A stretch of DNA of 19,089 nt from UBA3775 sp051877895 (GCA_051877895.1 JBJEJI010000024.1:1-19089); one strand, 5' to 3'. Shown: positions 7,340 to 15,440, counted from the first letter of the stretch. Notes: generated from the letters alone by a model not told the origin. Numbers and translations: made by a program.

Positions 7340-8932
7340 ATGTCACAATACGAAGCCGAAATAAAGAAAAGACGTACCTTTGCCATTATTTCCCATCCGG
7401 ATGCCGGTAAAACCACACTTACCGAAAAGCTGCTGCTTTACGGAGGTGCCATTAACCTTGCAGGTTCTGTAAAAGGAAGAAAAACTGCCCGTCATGCAGT
7501 TTCCGACTGGATGGAAATCGAAAAAGAGCGTGGTATTTCCGTAACTTCCTCGGTAATGCAGTTCAACTATGGTGACTACTGTATTAACATCCTTGACACA
7601 CCCGGACATCAGGATTTCTCCGAAGATACCTATCGTACACTTATGGCCGCAGATTCTGCAGTCATGGTTATTGATGCAAGCAAGGGTGTTGAAAAACAGA
7701 CAATTAAGCTTTTTAAGGTTTGTGTAATGAGACACATCCCTATTTTTACTTTTATCAACAAAATGGACCGTCAGGCCAATGACCCATTCGATCTTTTATC
7801 TGACATTGAAAATGTTCTTGGCATTGCAACCTGTCCTGTAAACTGGCCTATCGGTTCCGGAAAGGAGTTTGCCGGAACTTATGACCGAAACACAAAAGAA
7901 GTTTCTCTTTTTACCGCTGCGTTTAATGGTCAGAAAGAAGTAGATACCGAAACCTTATCAATTGATGCTCCGGATGCCGAAAGCCGTCTTGGCAGTCATG
8001 CTTATGAAAAACTCATGGAAGATATTGAGCTTTTGGACGGTGCCAGTGCAGAATTTGACCTTGATGAAATTACTGCCGGAAGACTTTCACCTGTATTTTT
8101 CGGTTCAGCCCTTACAAACTTTGGTGTAAAAACATTCCTGGAACACTTTCTTGACATGACCTACTCTCCTCTGCCAAGGATTTCTGACAAAGGTGAGATT
8201 AATCCGTTCAATGAAGATTTTTCAGCATTCGTATTTAAAATTCAGGCAAACATGAACAAGGCACACCGTGACCGTATTGCTTTCATGCGTATCTGTTCCG
8301 GTAAATTCACAGCCGGAATGGAAGTAAACCATGTTCAGGGTGGTCGAAAAATCAAACTGACACAGCCACAACAGATGATGGCGCAGGAAAGACATATTAT
8401 TGAAGAAGCCTATGCCGGAGACATTATCGGCGTATTTGATCCGGGCGTATTTTCAATCGGTGACACTCTGTGTTCATCCAATGATAAATTTGCCTTTGAA
8501 GGTATTCCTACCTTTGCACCTGAGCACTTTGCCCGTTGCCGTCAGATGGACACTATGAAACGTAAGCAGTTTATGAAGGGTGTTACACAGATTGCTCAGG
8601 AAGGTGCAATACAGATTTTCCAGGATACAAATACCGGCATGGAAGAAATTATCGTAGGTGTTGTAGGTGTTCTTCAGTTTGACGTTCTGAAATACAGACT
8701 GAAAAGCGAATACAATGTTGAAATCGGACTTGAGCCTCTGCCATACGAGCACATCCGCTGGATTTCTAATCCGGACCAGTTCCCACTTTCAAAAATTTCC
8801 GGTCCTTCGGACATGAGAAAGATTACCGACTTAAAGGGAAATCCATTGTTACTCTTTATCAATGCATGGTCTGTCGGCATGTGTCTTGACAGAAATAAAG
8901 GGCTTGAACTTGCCGAATTCAGTAAGAACTAA
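7340..8932 (+). CDS. prfC: Peptide chain release factor 3 (RF3)
   Basis: A 530-residue translational GTPase that recycles RF1/RF2 from the ribosome after peptide release. The G domain shows the P-loop SHPDAGKTT (18-26), the RGISVTSS switch I block (64-71), DTPGH (86-90) and NKMD (140-143). The region after residue 280 fits the RF3 domains II and III. The length equals that of usual RF3 proteins, and the RGISVTSSVMQF block separates RF3 from EF-G and TetM-type GTPases. AGGAGG lies 7-8 nt before the ATG. It is a single-gene unit, divergent from the phosphodiesterase gene and convergent with degV. Confidence 0.97.
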   Translation: MSQYEAEIKKRRTFAIISHPDAGKTTLTEKLLLYGGAINLAGSVKGRKTARHAVSDWMEIEKERGISVTSSVMQFNYGDYCINILDTPGHQDFSEDTYRTLMAADSAVMVIDASKGVEKQTIKLFKVCVMRHIPIFTFINKMDRQANDPFDLLSDIENVLGIATCPVNWPIGSGKEFAGTYDRNTKEVSLFTAAFNGQKEVDTETLSIDAPDAESRLGSHAYEKLMEDIELLDGASAEFDLDEITAGRLSPVFFGSALTNFGVKTFLEHFLDMTYSPLPRISDKGEINPFNEDFSAFVFKIQANMNKAHRDRIAFMRICSGKFTAGMEVNHVQGGRKIKLTQPQQMMAQERHIIEEAYAGDIIGVFDPGVFSIGDTLCSSNDKFAFEGIPTFAPEHFARCRQMDTMKRKQFMKGVTQIAQEGAIQIFQDTNTGMEEIIVGVVGVLQFDVLKYRLKSEYNVEIGLEPLPYEHIRWISNPDQFPLSKISGPSDMRKITDLKGNPLLLFINAWSVGMCLDRNKGLELAEFSKN

Positions 8933-8940
8933 ATCTGAAG

Positions 8941-9009
8941 CAGATATTAAAACTAAATCTCATAATAAATATTAAGTAAAGATATCAAAGACAGACATTA
9001 AAGCTAAAT
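8941..9009. repeat. Imperfect direct repeat after prfC
   Basis: An 18-nt A-rich stretch at 8941-8958 recurs at 8992-9009 with 16 of 18 matches (period 51). It lies between the prfC stop and its terminator. Confidence 0.4.
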
Positions 9010-9030
9010 ATTATTGCCAAGCATTAAGAT

Positions 9031-9068
9031 AGGGCAGCACCTTAACAGGTACTGCCCTTTATTGTACA
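9031..9068 (+). terminator. Terminator between convergent prfC and degV
   Basis: AGGGCAG (9031-9037) and ACCT (9039-9042) pair with AGGT (9047-9050) and CTGCCCT (9052-9058), with one C/A mismatch and a TAAC loop. A T-rich tail follows on the plus strand. The tail on the minus strand is weaker, so it may act partly in both directions. Confidence 0.8.
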
Positions 9069-9073
9069 TTATT

Positions 9074-9997
9074 TTATGCACACTCTGCTTTCTTAACTGC
9101 GGCTCCCGCAAGTTCTCTATCTTTTGCAAGGAAGAAAATTGCAATGGTATCCGGGCCCACATGGCTTCCGGTGCAGAAATCATAGCTGGTAATCATTACG
9201 TCTTTTACTCCGGTTCTCTCCCTAATCTTTTTTACAACATCACAGGTCTCTGTGTATGCATCGGCATGGGCAATACCCACAATCTGTTCTTCCGGATTTT
9301 CAATATTATTTGCAATTAAATTAACCAGTTCTTCTAATGATTTTCTTCTGCCACGAACCTTTTTATACTCAACAATATAGCCGTCCATGTCTCCGCGAAG
9401 TATAGGTTTAATATTCAACATGTTACCAACCATTGCTGTTGCTTTGTGTACACGTCCTGTTTTTGCAAGATATTTCAGGTCACCAACCGTAAATACTCCA
9501 TTAATTCTCGGAACATAACTTTTAATAGTATCAACAACCGTGTCAAAGTCTTTTCCTTCGCTCCTCATTATGGAAGCATAAACAGCAAGAAGTCCCTGAC
9601 CAAGAGAGGCATTTTTGGAATCAATAACCTCAATTTTCCTGTCAGGATACTGTTCACGAAGCTCACTTGCTGCATTCATTGCTGCATTAAAGGTTCCACT
9701 GATGTTGCTGCTGAGATTAATGCAAAGCACGTCTTCCCCTGCAACAAGAGCTTTTTCAAATTCTTCAGCAAACTGAAAACTGTTAATAAGGGATGTCTTT
9801 GCTTCTGCACCATTACGAATGGCATCATAGTAATTTTTGCCATCCTGCATTTCCTCTTCAGGACTTTTTCCCTCATGATAGCAAACAATTTCTTTATCAT
9901 CAACAGTTATAACAAAAGATATAACATCAATATTATATTTTTCTACTTCAACTGCCGGGATATTGGCACCCGAATCCACAAAAATTCTAAAACTCAT
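9074..9997 (-). CDS. DegV family fatty-acid-binding protein
   Basis: A 307-residue cytosolic protein. The N-terminus with DSGANIP (about 8-14), the TSLIN block that holds a lipid-head-group Thr/Ser (about 68-72), LSSNISGTFNAA (about 94-105) and KTGRVHKATA (about 179-188) are the standard DegV motifs. DegV/FakB-type proteins hold a fatty acid and present it to the kinase FakA for phosphorylation; which lipid this one carries cannot be told. ATG 9997 follows GGAGGG by 4 nt; the in-frame ATG at 10015 has no ribosome binding site. No FakA gene is in the window. It appears to be a single-gene unit with its own promoter at 10115-10143 and a leader of about 110 nt. Confidence 0.93.
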   Translation of the reverse strand: MSFRIFVDSGANIPAVEVEKYNIDVISFVITVDDKEIVCYHEGKSPEEEMQDGKNYYDAIRNGAEAKTSLINSFQFAEEFEKALVAGEDVLCINLSSNISGTFNAAMNAASELREQYPDRKIEVIDSKNASLGQGLLAVYASIMRSEGKDFDTVVDTIKSYVPRINGVFTVGDLKYLAKTGRVHKATAMVGNMLNIKPILRGDMDGYIVEYKKVRGRRKSLEELVNLIANNIENPEEQIVGIAHADAYTETCDVVKKIRERTGVKDVMITSYDFCTGSHVGPDTIAIFFLAKDRELAGAAVKKAECA

Positions 9998-10079
9998 AAC
10001 ACCCTCCAAATTCAAAGTTTTCTATAACATCTTATATCCACAAAATACTTATTTCATTCACTTAAAGGACTCTGTTTTT

Positions 10080-10099
10080 GAACCGTACTACACAGGTTC
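10080..10099. promoter_or_regulatory. Inverted repeat in the degV leader
   Basis: GAACC (10080-10084) and GGTTC (10095-10099) frame a 10-nt centre, about 10 nt downstream of the predicted degV start site. It could be a second operator or a small leader hairpin. Confidence 0.35.
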
Positions 10100-10114
10100 C
10101 TTTTTTCTATAACT

Positions 10115-10143
10115 AATATATACGGTTTTAAAAACCGCGTCAA
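10115..10143 (-). promoter_or_regulatory. degV promoter with palindromic operator in the spacer
   Basis: On the minus strand TTGACG (10138-10143), a 17-bp spacer and TATATT (10115-10120) form a strong sigma-A promoter. Within the spacer, 10123-10137 is a perfect 15-bp palindrome (CGGTTTT-A-AAAACCG on the plus strand) that abuts the -35 box. A repressor bound there would block RNA polymerase directly. Confidence 0.75.
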
Positions 10144-10191
10144 GTGTTTTTAAATAATTTTATAAATATTTTTAAAAACCATTTTTTAAAA

Positions 10192-10223
10192 CAACAAAAA
10201 CCCCGAAGGAATCCCTTCGGGGT
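10192..10223 (-). terminator. Terminator of the nadE operon
   Basis: CCCCGAAGG (10201-10209) pairs with CCTTCGGGG (10214-10222), plus an A-T closing pair, around a 4-nt loop. On the minus strand it runs into TTTTTGTTGTTTT. It lies 25 nt after the stop of the last operon gene. Confidence 0.93.
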
Positions 10224-10247
10224 AAAAGACCGTATGCTATTTATAAT

Positions 10248-10547
10248 TTATCTCATAGTAGTGAGATTCCACAAATCAATCTGTTTGGAATACTGTTCAT
10301 TGAGGAAATCCGCTACCTGACAAATTCCTTCCTCAGAAAAAGGAAACTCTGCTGTCTGCTTCAGCGTATCGGCAGTATTTGCAAAATTATATGGGCCCGG
10401 CCAATAGGTCACTAAAAAGAAGGCCTCCTTTTCACCATCGTTTTCTTTCTCAGTTTTTTCGATTTTATAATGCATGTTTTTCTCACTGCCGAAAAACGGT
10501 GACTTTTTATAGAAATTCAATGCCAGTAAATCACTTCTTTTAATCAT
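10248..10547 (-). CDS. Small conserved-looking protein of unknown function
   Basis: A 99-residue soluble protein. It begins MIKRSDLLALNFYKKSPF, then has a central strand region with FFLVTYWPGPYNF (about 57-69) and a C-terminal FPFSEEGICQVADFLNEQY segment (about 73-92). I have seen this layout in unannotated Lachnospiraceae proteins next to GNAT enzymes but cannot name a family. There is no signal peptide and no catalytic motif. Its ATG (10547) overlaps the stop of the GNAT gene in ATGATTAA, so translation is probably coupled, with a weak AAAGGA upstream. The coupling suggests it works with the acetyltransferase, for example as partner or target. Confidence 0.8.
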   Translation of the reverse strand: MIKRSDLLALNFYKKSPFFGSEKNMHYKIEKTEKENDGEKEAFFLVTYWPGPYNFANTADTLKQTAEFPFSEEGICQVADFLNEQYSKQIDLWNLTTMR

Positions 10548-11157
10548 TGGATAAATTCCTTTCAAACCGGATTTCATACTTCACACCGAAATAATTTATA
10601 GTCTCCTTAAAACTTTGTATTTCATCTGAAGTAAACCTGCGGTCGCATTCAGAATTTCGTTTCTCTGCCACAGGTCTGAATCCACATTTTAACAATATCC
10701 TGACACCGGCAGTATTTGTGCCAAGACAAACCGCAGTAATATGTTCAATACCCATAAATCCACAAAGCGAAATTGCAGATTCAAGCATCTGTGTTCCATA
10801 TCCCTTATTTCTTAATGAAGGTCTGATTGCATAACCGATATTTCCATATTCCCGTGAAACCGAGTTTCCTTCTCTGATATTTACTGTTCCAATTAGAATT
10901 TCTTCTGTCTCATCCATGAAAAAATAAGTAAATGAAGAACCTTCCTTTTCTGCTGTATCAGCTTTCATGCCGGAGTTTTTCTCACCATACAACCAGTAAA
11001 GCCATCTGCCATAACTATCATAATCTTTTGATATTTGTGAAACTTCTCCCATCCCATCAATATCATCACCAATTTCCACAAATTCTGCCACATAATCCAT
11101 AGCAGCTTTTCTGTGTTTCATGGAGGGCATTACCAGCACGCATGTTTCGCTATTCAT
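10540..11157 (-). CDS. GNAT family N-acetyltransferase
   Basis: A 205-residue acetyl-CoA-dependent transferase. Residues about 80-165 hold the GNAT core: strand IGTVNIRE, strand GNIGYAIRPSLRNKGYGTQ with the acetyl-CoA pyrophosphate loop RNKGYGT (116-122), the helix after it, and the C-terminal LGTNTAGVRILLKCGFRPV block (145-163). An N-terminal extension of about 75 residues and a DYDSYGRWLYWL segment place it among the predicted acetyltransferases (YjcK/RimJ-like spread) with unknown substrate. The ATG (11157) overlaps the stop of the upstream cyclase gene in ATGAATAG and has no clear ribosome binding site, so it is probably translated by coupling. Confidence 0.9.
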   Translation of the reverse strand: MNSETCVLVMPSMKHRKAAMDYVAEFVEIGDDIDGMGEVSQISKDYDSYGRWLYWLYGEKNSGMKADTAEKEGSSFTYFFMDETEEILIGTVNIREGNSVSREYGNIGYAIRPSLRNKGYGTQMLESAISLCGFMGIEHITAVCLGTNTAGVRILLKCGFRPVAEKRNSECDRRFTSDEIQSFKETINYFGVKYEIRFERNLSND

Positions 11158-13078
11158 TCTTAGATGCAGCCTTTCGCATTTTTTTCGCCATTTTTATTTT
11201 ATACATGTGAATATCAGCAATGCGCATAATTCGTTCAATATCATCTTCATTTGGATTTGATATATAAGAGCCACAACTACAGTCTATTGTGTACGGAAGC
11301 ATATTGTCTTTATTATACTGTTCCAGATATTCATGCACCAGGTTTATATACTCATCAGGCTGTTTCTCGCTGTCGCAATATCCCAGAACAAAATATTCAT
11401 CGCCACCGATTCTGGATAGAATTTCCTCATTTCCAGAAGCATATCTCATAGCATTCGACACTTGTAGTATCGCATTGTCACCGGATTCGTGTCCATATGT
11501 ATCATTAATCTTCTTCAGTTCATCAAGGTCAATTTCAACTGCAAAAACGTTTCTTTTATCTCTTACTGCATAACGAAGCAGTCTATCCGCCTCACGCTGC
11601 AGTCCAAAACGATTATACAGATTTGTCAGGGAATCCTTCACATACATATTATCCAGTTTTTTTATCAGAAGTTCCATCTCCGACTTAAGACACTGGTTGC
11701 CTATTGTGGAACAGATACTTACTAGCCAGGTACAGAGAAGCGGTAATTCTTTTACGCAATAGGTCTGGTCAAGCATCAGAAAACCGATAACACGTTCGTT
11801 GTAATACATTGGAACCATGCTGAAAAAAACAGGACGTCCGGATGTAATGGTGTGATTAGTAATAAAGTTTTTTGCCGAAACCTTCTTTATCTCTGATTTC
11901 TCACCGGAGGAAAGCCATCTTTTTACATAAAGGCTGTCCTGAATGTTCTCAGACAATGCACTTCCCGAATCACTATGGCAATCGGCTTCCGGTGTAAGCA
12001 CAGTTTCATTAATGCAGAATGTCATTTCCGGCACTCTAAAGAAAAACGAATAATTGAACGCAGTATCAATTATACTCCAGACATCCTTACAATTTGCAAA
12101 ATCACGGGTCATCTGAATCTGATTTGCATTAAACAGGTCTCTGTCATTTATTCTGTTGTTCATCAGATGATACAGATTATCAAAAGGATGCTCATCAATT
12201 TCCATACATCCACAGCTTTGATTTTTAACCAGAACCGGTTCCAGCCATATTACAGGATCAACTTCTTTACCTGCAATCAGTTTCATTGCAACCTCTACAG
12301 CCTTTTCTCCTGAATGAAAAATGGCTCTTTTAATGGTGGTCAGCGCAGGAATATAAACCTGTCCGTCCGTAGTACCGTCAAAACCGGTAATGATACAATC
12401 TCTGGGAATTTCATATCCAAGCGAAACAAGATAATTGATTACCATAAGAGCCATTGTGTCATTGGCACAAATTACAGCTTCCGGTAATCCATTGCTCTCC
12501 AGCATCGCCTTCATAACATCTACAGATTTTGTGTAAAATTCACCATAACCGATACGTTCCTCTTCCACAGGGATTCCATACTCGGTCAAAACTTTTTTGT
12601 AGGCATCAATTCTTTCTTCTGATTGACGGTTTCCTTTAAATCCACTGATAAAGTTTATTTTTCTGCAGCCATGGTCTTCCACCACATGTCTGACCATTAT
12701 TTCCATCCCGCCTGAATCATCATAGCGTATGCAGTGACATCTGTCATCCTGGTCATCGACATCAACAATCGGAATTCCTGCTTTAATAAGGTCTTCTATA
12801 AGTTTTTCCTTTATCACATCGGAAATAAATGTATCTCCCATTATGACAGCTCCGTCAAGCTGTCCATAATCAATTGAAGAAAATGTCGAACTTTCACCTG
12901 CAATAACGGATTCGGCCAGAGTTACTCCCGAGCCGTAAATAGCTTTATTAATTAAACTGTGAAAATTTACAATATTACATTTTTCTTTCAGAGCTTCCTT
13001 TTTAACACCAAGAAGGAATTCCCCCTGCAGCTGATCATCATCACCGGATATAAACACTCCTATGGTTTTACGTTTCAT
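11150..13078 (-). CDS. Diguanylate cyclase with LacI/GalR-type ligand-binding domain
   Basis: A 642-residue cytosolic protein. Residues 4-285 form a periplasmic-binding-protein-like domain of the LacI/GalR kind (GVFISG start, DGAVIMGD, ICANDTMALMV, ITGFDGT, LTTIKR), but the helix-turn-helix of LacI repressors is absent and there is no signal peptide. A SCGC motif (288-291) is followed by a GAF-like region (about 330-465) and a GGDEF domain (about 475-635). The signature is GGDEY (558-562), with DLDELKKINDTYGHESGD upstream intact, so cyclase activity is expected. No RxxD inhibitory site precedes it. A sugar or related molecule probably sets c-di-GMP synthesis. ATG 13078 follows GGAGG by 6 nt. 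It lies 60 nt after nadE and overlaps the GNAT gene. Confidence 0.93.
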   Translation of the reverse strand: MKRKTIGVFISGDDDQLQGEFLLGVKKEALKEKCNIVNFHSLINKAIYGSGVTLAESVIAGESSTFSSIDYGQLDGAVIMGDTFISDVIKEKLIEDLIKAGIPIVDVDDQDDRCHCIRYDDSGGMEIMVRHVVEDHGCRKINFISGFKGNRQSEERIDAYKKVLTEYGIPVEEERIGYGEFYTKSVDVMKAMLESNGLPEAVICANDTMALMVINYLVSLGYEIPRDCIITGFDGTTDGQVYIPALTTIKRAIFHSGEKAVEVAMKLIAGKEVDPVIWLEPVLVKNQSCGCMEIDEHPFDNLYHLMNNRINDRDLFNANQIQMTRDFANCKDVWSIIDTAFNYSFFFRVPEMTFCINETVLTPEADCHSDSGSALSENIQDSLYVKRWLSSGEKSEIKKVSAKNFITNHTITSGRPVFFSMVPMYYNERVIGFLMLDQTYCVKELPLLCTWLVSICSTIGNQCLKSEMELLIKKLDNMYVKDSLTNLYNRFGLQREADRLLRYAVRDKRNVFAVEIDLDELKKINDTYGHESGDNAILQVSNAMRYASGNEEILSRIGGDEYFVLGYCDSEKQPDEYINLVHEYLEQYNKDNMLPYTIDCSCGSYISNPNEDDIERIMRIADIHMYKIKMAKKMRKAASKNE

Positions 13079-13098
13079 CTCTATCCTCCGTACTGTAC

Positions 13099-13118
13099 TG
13101 TAACAATTTGGGGTTACA
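13099..13118. promoter_or_regulatory. Inverted repeat between nadE and the cyclase gene
   Basis: TGTAAC (13099-13104) and GTTACA (13113-13118) are exact reverse complements around 8 nt, just upstream of the ribosome binding site of the cyclase gene. It could be an operator for an internal promoter (weak TTGTAA/TACAGT boxes) or chance. Confidence 0.3.
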
Positions 13119-13138
13119 ATCATTTGGTTTATTATCTG

Positions 13139-15103
13139 TTAAACCGGCTCAAGCCCCTCTGCTTCTTCCAGCCATATGGTAAATGCAGCATCACTAGGCA
13201 TTCTCCAGTCACCTCTTGGCGAAAGACATATACTTCCGACTTTTACCCCGTCAGGCAGACAACTTCTCTTAAACTGCTGTGTAAAGAATCGTCTGTAAAA
13301 GGTTTTCAGCCATTTCAGAATCGTCAAATTGTCAAAATCATCTGAAAATGCGTTACATGCAAGATGATATATCTTTGTAGGCGAAAAACCAAATCTGAGC
13401 ATATAGTAAAGGAAGAAATCATGCAGTGCATAAGGTCCAACCACATCCTCGGTCTTCTGTGCAATTTTTCCGGATTCATCCGGTGGCAAAAGTTCCGGAC
13501 TGATAGGCGTGTCGATTATATCCTTCAACACATCTGCACTTCCGGTAAAAACATCGTAGTCACTAATGGCAGAAATCATCCAACGGATGAGAGTTTTCGG
13601 AATGCTGGCATTTACACCATACATACTCATATGGTCCGCATTATAGGTACACCATCCAAGAGCCAGTTCGGATAAATCTCCCGTTCCCACAACAAAACCT
13701 CCTATGCTGCAAGCATAGTCCATCAGAACCTGTGTCCGCTCTCTTGCCTGAATGTTTTCATAAGTCACATCATGATTTTTCAAATCATGACCAATGTCGG
13801 CCGCATGAACTGTACATGCATCTTTAATATTTATTTCACGAACAGTTATTCCTAAGGAACTCATAAGCTTCAGGGAATTCTGATAAGTTCTGTCGGTTGT
13901 TCCAAAGCATGGCATAGTGATGCCAATCACTTCCTCAGCCGGACGATTAAGTTCACGCATGGCCTGTACTGCTACCAAAAGAGCCAATGTGGAATCCAAG
14001 CCACCGGATACGCCAATAACAGGTTTTGCTTTTGTAACCTCCAGTCTTTTTTTCAATCCTGCGACCTGCATTTCAAAGATATTCATGCAACGTTCCAGTC
14101 TGTCTTGTTTTGAAGAAGGAACAAAGGGAAGTTTTCTGATTACTGCATAAGAGCCGTGGCTACATAGCAGATCATCGGCAATAATCTTTACCGTTCTGAA
14201 CTTATCTTTGTCTCCATAAAGTTGTGCACAGTCCTGAAAACTCTTCAGTTTCATTCTGTCATGATTTATTTTCCCCAGATCTATATCTACGGTAAGAATA
14301 TAGTTATTATCAATCAGCTTATCATTCTCTTTCAACAGGGTTCCGTTTTCACATATACAGGAATGACCCGAGAAAATTAAATCAGTGGTAGATTCTCCGG
14401 CTCCGGCAGAGGTGTAAACATAACCGCTTATGGTTTTTGCGGACTGCTGCATAATAAGCTGTCTGCGGTAGTTTCTTTTTGCTATGGTTTCATTACTTGC
14501 AGACAAATTCAGGATAAGCTGTGCTCCGTTTAAGGCAAGCATGGTGCCCGGGGAGAGGGGTGTCCACAAATCTTCGCATATTTCAATTCCGAAATTAACA
14601 GAATAATTAATATTAAAAATCAAATCAGTTCCAACCGGGATGTCATAATCTTCGATATAATAAAGTCCGATTTCAGACGCACTTATATTTTTTTGCTTTA
14701 ACTGTACGGCTGAAGAGAACCAGCGTTTTTCATAGAATTCATTATAATTCGGGATAAAAGTCTTAGGGACAATACCCAGAAGTTTTCCGGCTTTAATGAC
14801 ACAGGCACAATTATACAATTGTCCGTCAATTTTAAGAGGAGCCCCAATAACAATAACCGCTTTCTGCCTTCTGCTTGCCATAATTACAGAAGAAAGGGCT
14901 TCAACGGTTTTTGTGAGTAATGTGTTCTGAAAAAACAAATCTCCGCAGGTATAACCTGTAATGGCCAGTTCAGGGAAAACCACAATGTCGGAATCTGCTT
15001 CCTCAGCTTCCAGAATTTTACTGCATATTTCCTGTGTATTGAAGTCAGTGTCTGCCACAGATACTCTGGGAACAGCAGAAGTGACACGAATATAATCTAA
15101 CAT
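13139..15103 (-). CDS. nadE: Glutamine-hydrolysing NAD+ synthase
   Basis: A 654-residue two-domain enzyme that converts nicotinate adenine dinucleotide to NAD+ with ATP and glutamine, the last step of NAD synthesis. Residues 1-290 are a nitrilase-type glutaminase with Glu45 (FPELAITGY), Lys114 (VPKTFIPNY) and Cys176 (EICEDLW) as the catalytic triad. Residues about 330-650 are the synthetase with the ATP P-loop SGGLDST (366-372) and the GTGDLSELALGW block (473-484). Length and order match the long NadE form. I chose ATG 15103, preceded by GGAGG at 5 nt; the in-frame ATG at 15115 overlaps that site. It is the first gene of a four-gene operon. Confidence 0.97.
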   Translation of the reverse strand: MLDYIRVTSAVPRVSVADTDFNTQEICSKILEAEEADSDIVVFPELAITGYTCGDLFFQNTLLTKTVEALSSVIMASRRQKAVIVIGAPLKIDGQLYNCACVIKAGKLLGIVPKTFIPNYNEFYEKRWFSSAVQLKQKNISASEIGLYYIEDYDIPVGTDLIFNINYSVNFGIEICEDLWTPLSPGTMLALNGAQLILNLSASNETIAKRNYRRQLIMQQSAKTISGYVYTSAGAGESTTDLIFSGHSCICENGTLLKENDKLIDNNYILTVDIDLGKINHDRMKLKSFQDCAQLYGDKDKFRTVKIIADDLLCSHGSYAVIRKLPFVPSSKQDRLERCMNIFEMQVAGLKKRLEVTKAKPVIGVSGGLDSTLALLVAVQAMRELNRPAEEVIGITMPCFGTTDRTYQNSLKLMSSLGITVREINIKDACTVHAADIGHDLKNHDVTYENIQARERTQVLMDYACSIGGFVVGTGDLSELALGWCTYNADHMSMYGVNASIPKTLIRWMISAISDYDVFTGSADVLKDIIDTPISPELLPPDESGKIAQKTEDVVGPYALHDFFLYYMLRFGFSPTKIYHLACNAFSDDFDNLTILKWLKTFYRRFFTQQFKRSCLPDGVKVGSICLSPRGDWRMPSDAAFTIWLEEAEGLEPV

Positions 15104-15174
15104 CAGTTCCTCCATGTTTATAGCAAAAATATACTTTCCGACCGGTTCTTCAGAATCGATTCAACTTATTATTT

Positions 15175-15203
15175 AGAATACCACAAATCAGCCATTTTAA
15201 CAA
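15175..15203 (-). promoter_or_regulatory. nadE promoter
   Basis: On the minus strand TTGTTA (15198-15203), a 17-bp spacer and TATTCT (15175-15180). The start would fall near 15168, giving a leader of about 65 nt. Confidence 0.6.
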
Positions 15204-15224
15204 CTAAATGAAATAAATAAAGAA

Positions 15225-15261
15225 AAAAAATAAACCCCTGTACTCTAGAAATACAAGGGTT
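15225..15261 (-). terminator. Intrinsic terminator upstream of nadE
   Basis: AACCC and TGTA (15233-15242, one C interrupted) pair with TACA and GGGTT (15252-15261) around a 9-nt loop. On the minus strand it runs into TTTATTTTTTTTC. It can stop transcripts from the candidate small-RNA promoter or from the GNAT remnant before they reach nadE. Confidence 0.8.
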
Positions 15262-15303
15262 AATTTCACATAAACTGCAGCCATCAGACGAAAACAGCTA
15301 CAG
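15225..15303 (-). ncRNA. Candidate small RNA or nadE leader attenuator
   Basis: A promoter (minus strand, TTGACA at 15331-15336, 17-bp spacer, TATTGA at 15308-15313) would start transcription near 15301-15303. The first bases can form a stem: CTGTAGC (15303-15297) with GCTGCAG (15281-15275). About 15 nt later an intrinsic terminator follows. The result is an RNA of about 75-80 nt with no open reading frame. It may be a free small RNA. Alternatively it is the terminated leader of nadE, which starts 120 nt further on. Confidence 0.45.
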
Positions 15304-15307
15304 AACT

Positions 15308-15336
15308 TCAATAATAAGGAGAATGAACAATGTCAA
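15308..15336 (-). promoter_or_regulatory. Promoter of the candidate small RNA
   Basis: TTGACA is a perfect -35 box (15331-15336); the -10 TATTGA (15308-15313) matches at four of six positions, with optimal 17-bp spacing. Confidence 0.55.
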
Positions 15337-15440
15337 TCAATCATTAACATTTTCATTTATAAGATAACATATAAATATGGCAAGATTATGTCCATTCTTT
15401 AACATCTTTTTAAATTTGAAGTCATTTTTTGTTCATATTT

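Larger units (their letters stand above)
15104..15440. other. Intergenic region between nadE and GNAT remnant
   Basis: Apart from the nadE promoter, the terminator and the small-RNA candidate listed separately, 15340-15440 is AT-rich and shows no gene or structure that I can support. Confidence 0.6.

Noticed and set aside
9446..10027. 193-codon plus-strand frame opposite degV
   Set aside because: degV is a clear family member on the other strand; this product has Phe/Asn-rich shadow composition and no start signal.
15330..15347. Five-codon frame with a good ribosome binding site (plus strand, ATG at 15330)
   Set aside because: It lies inside the minus-strand TTGACA/TATTGA promoter, and no plus-strand gene follows that it could control.
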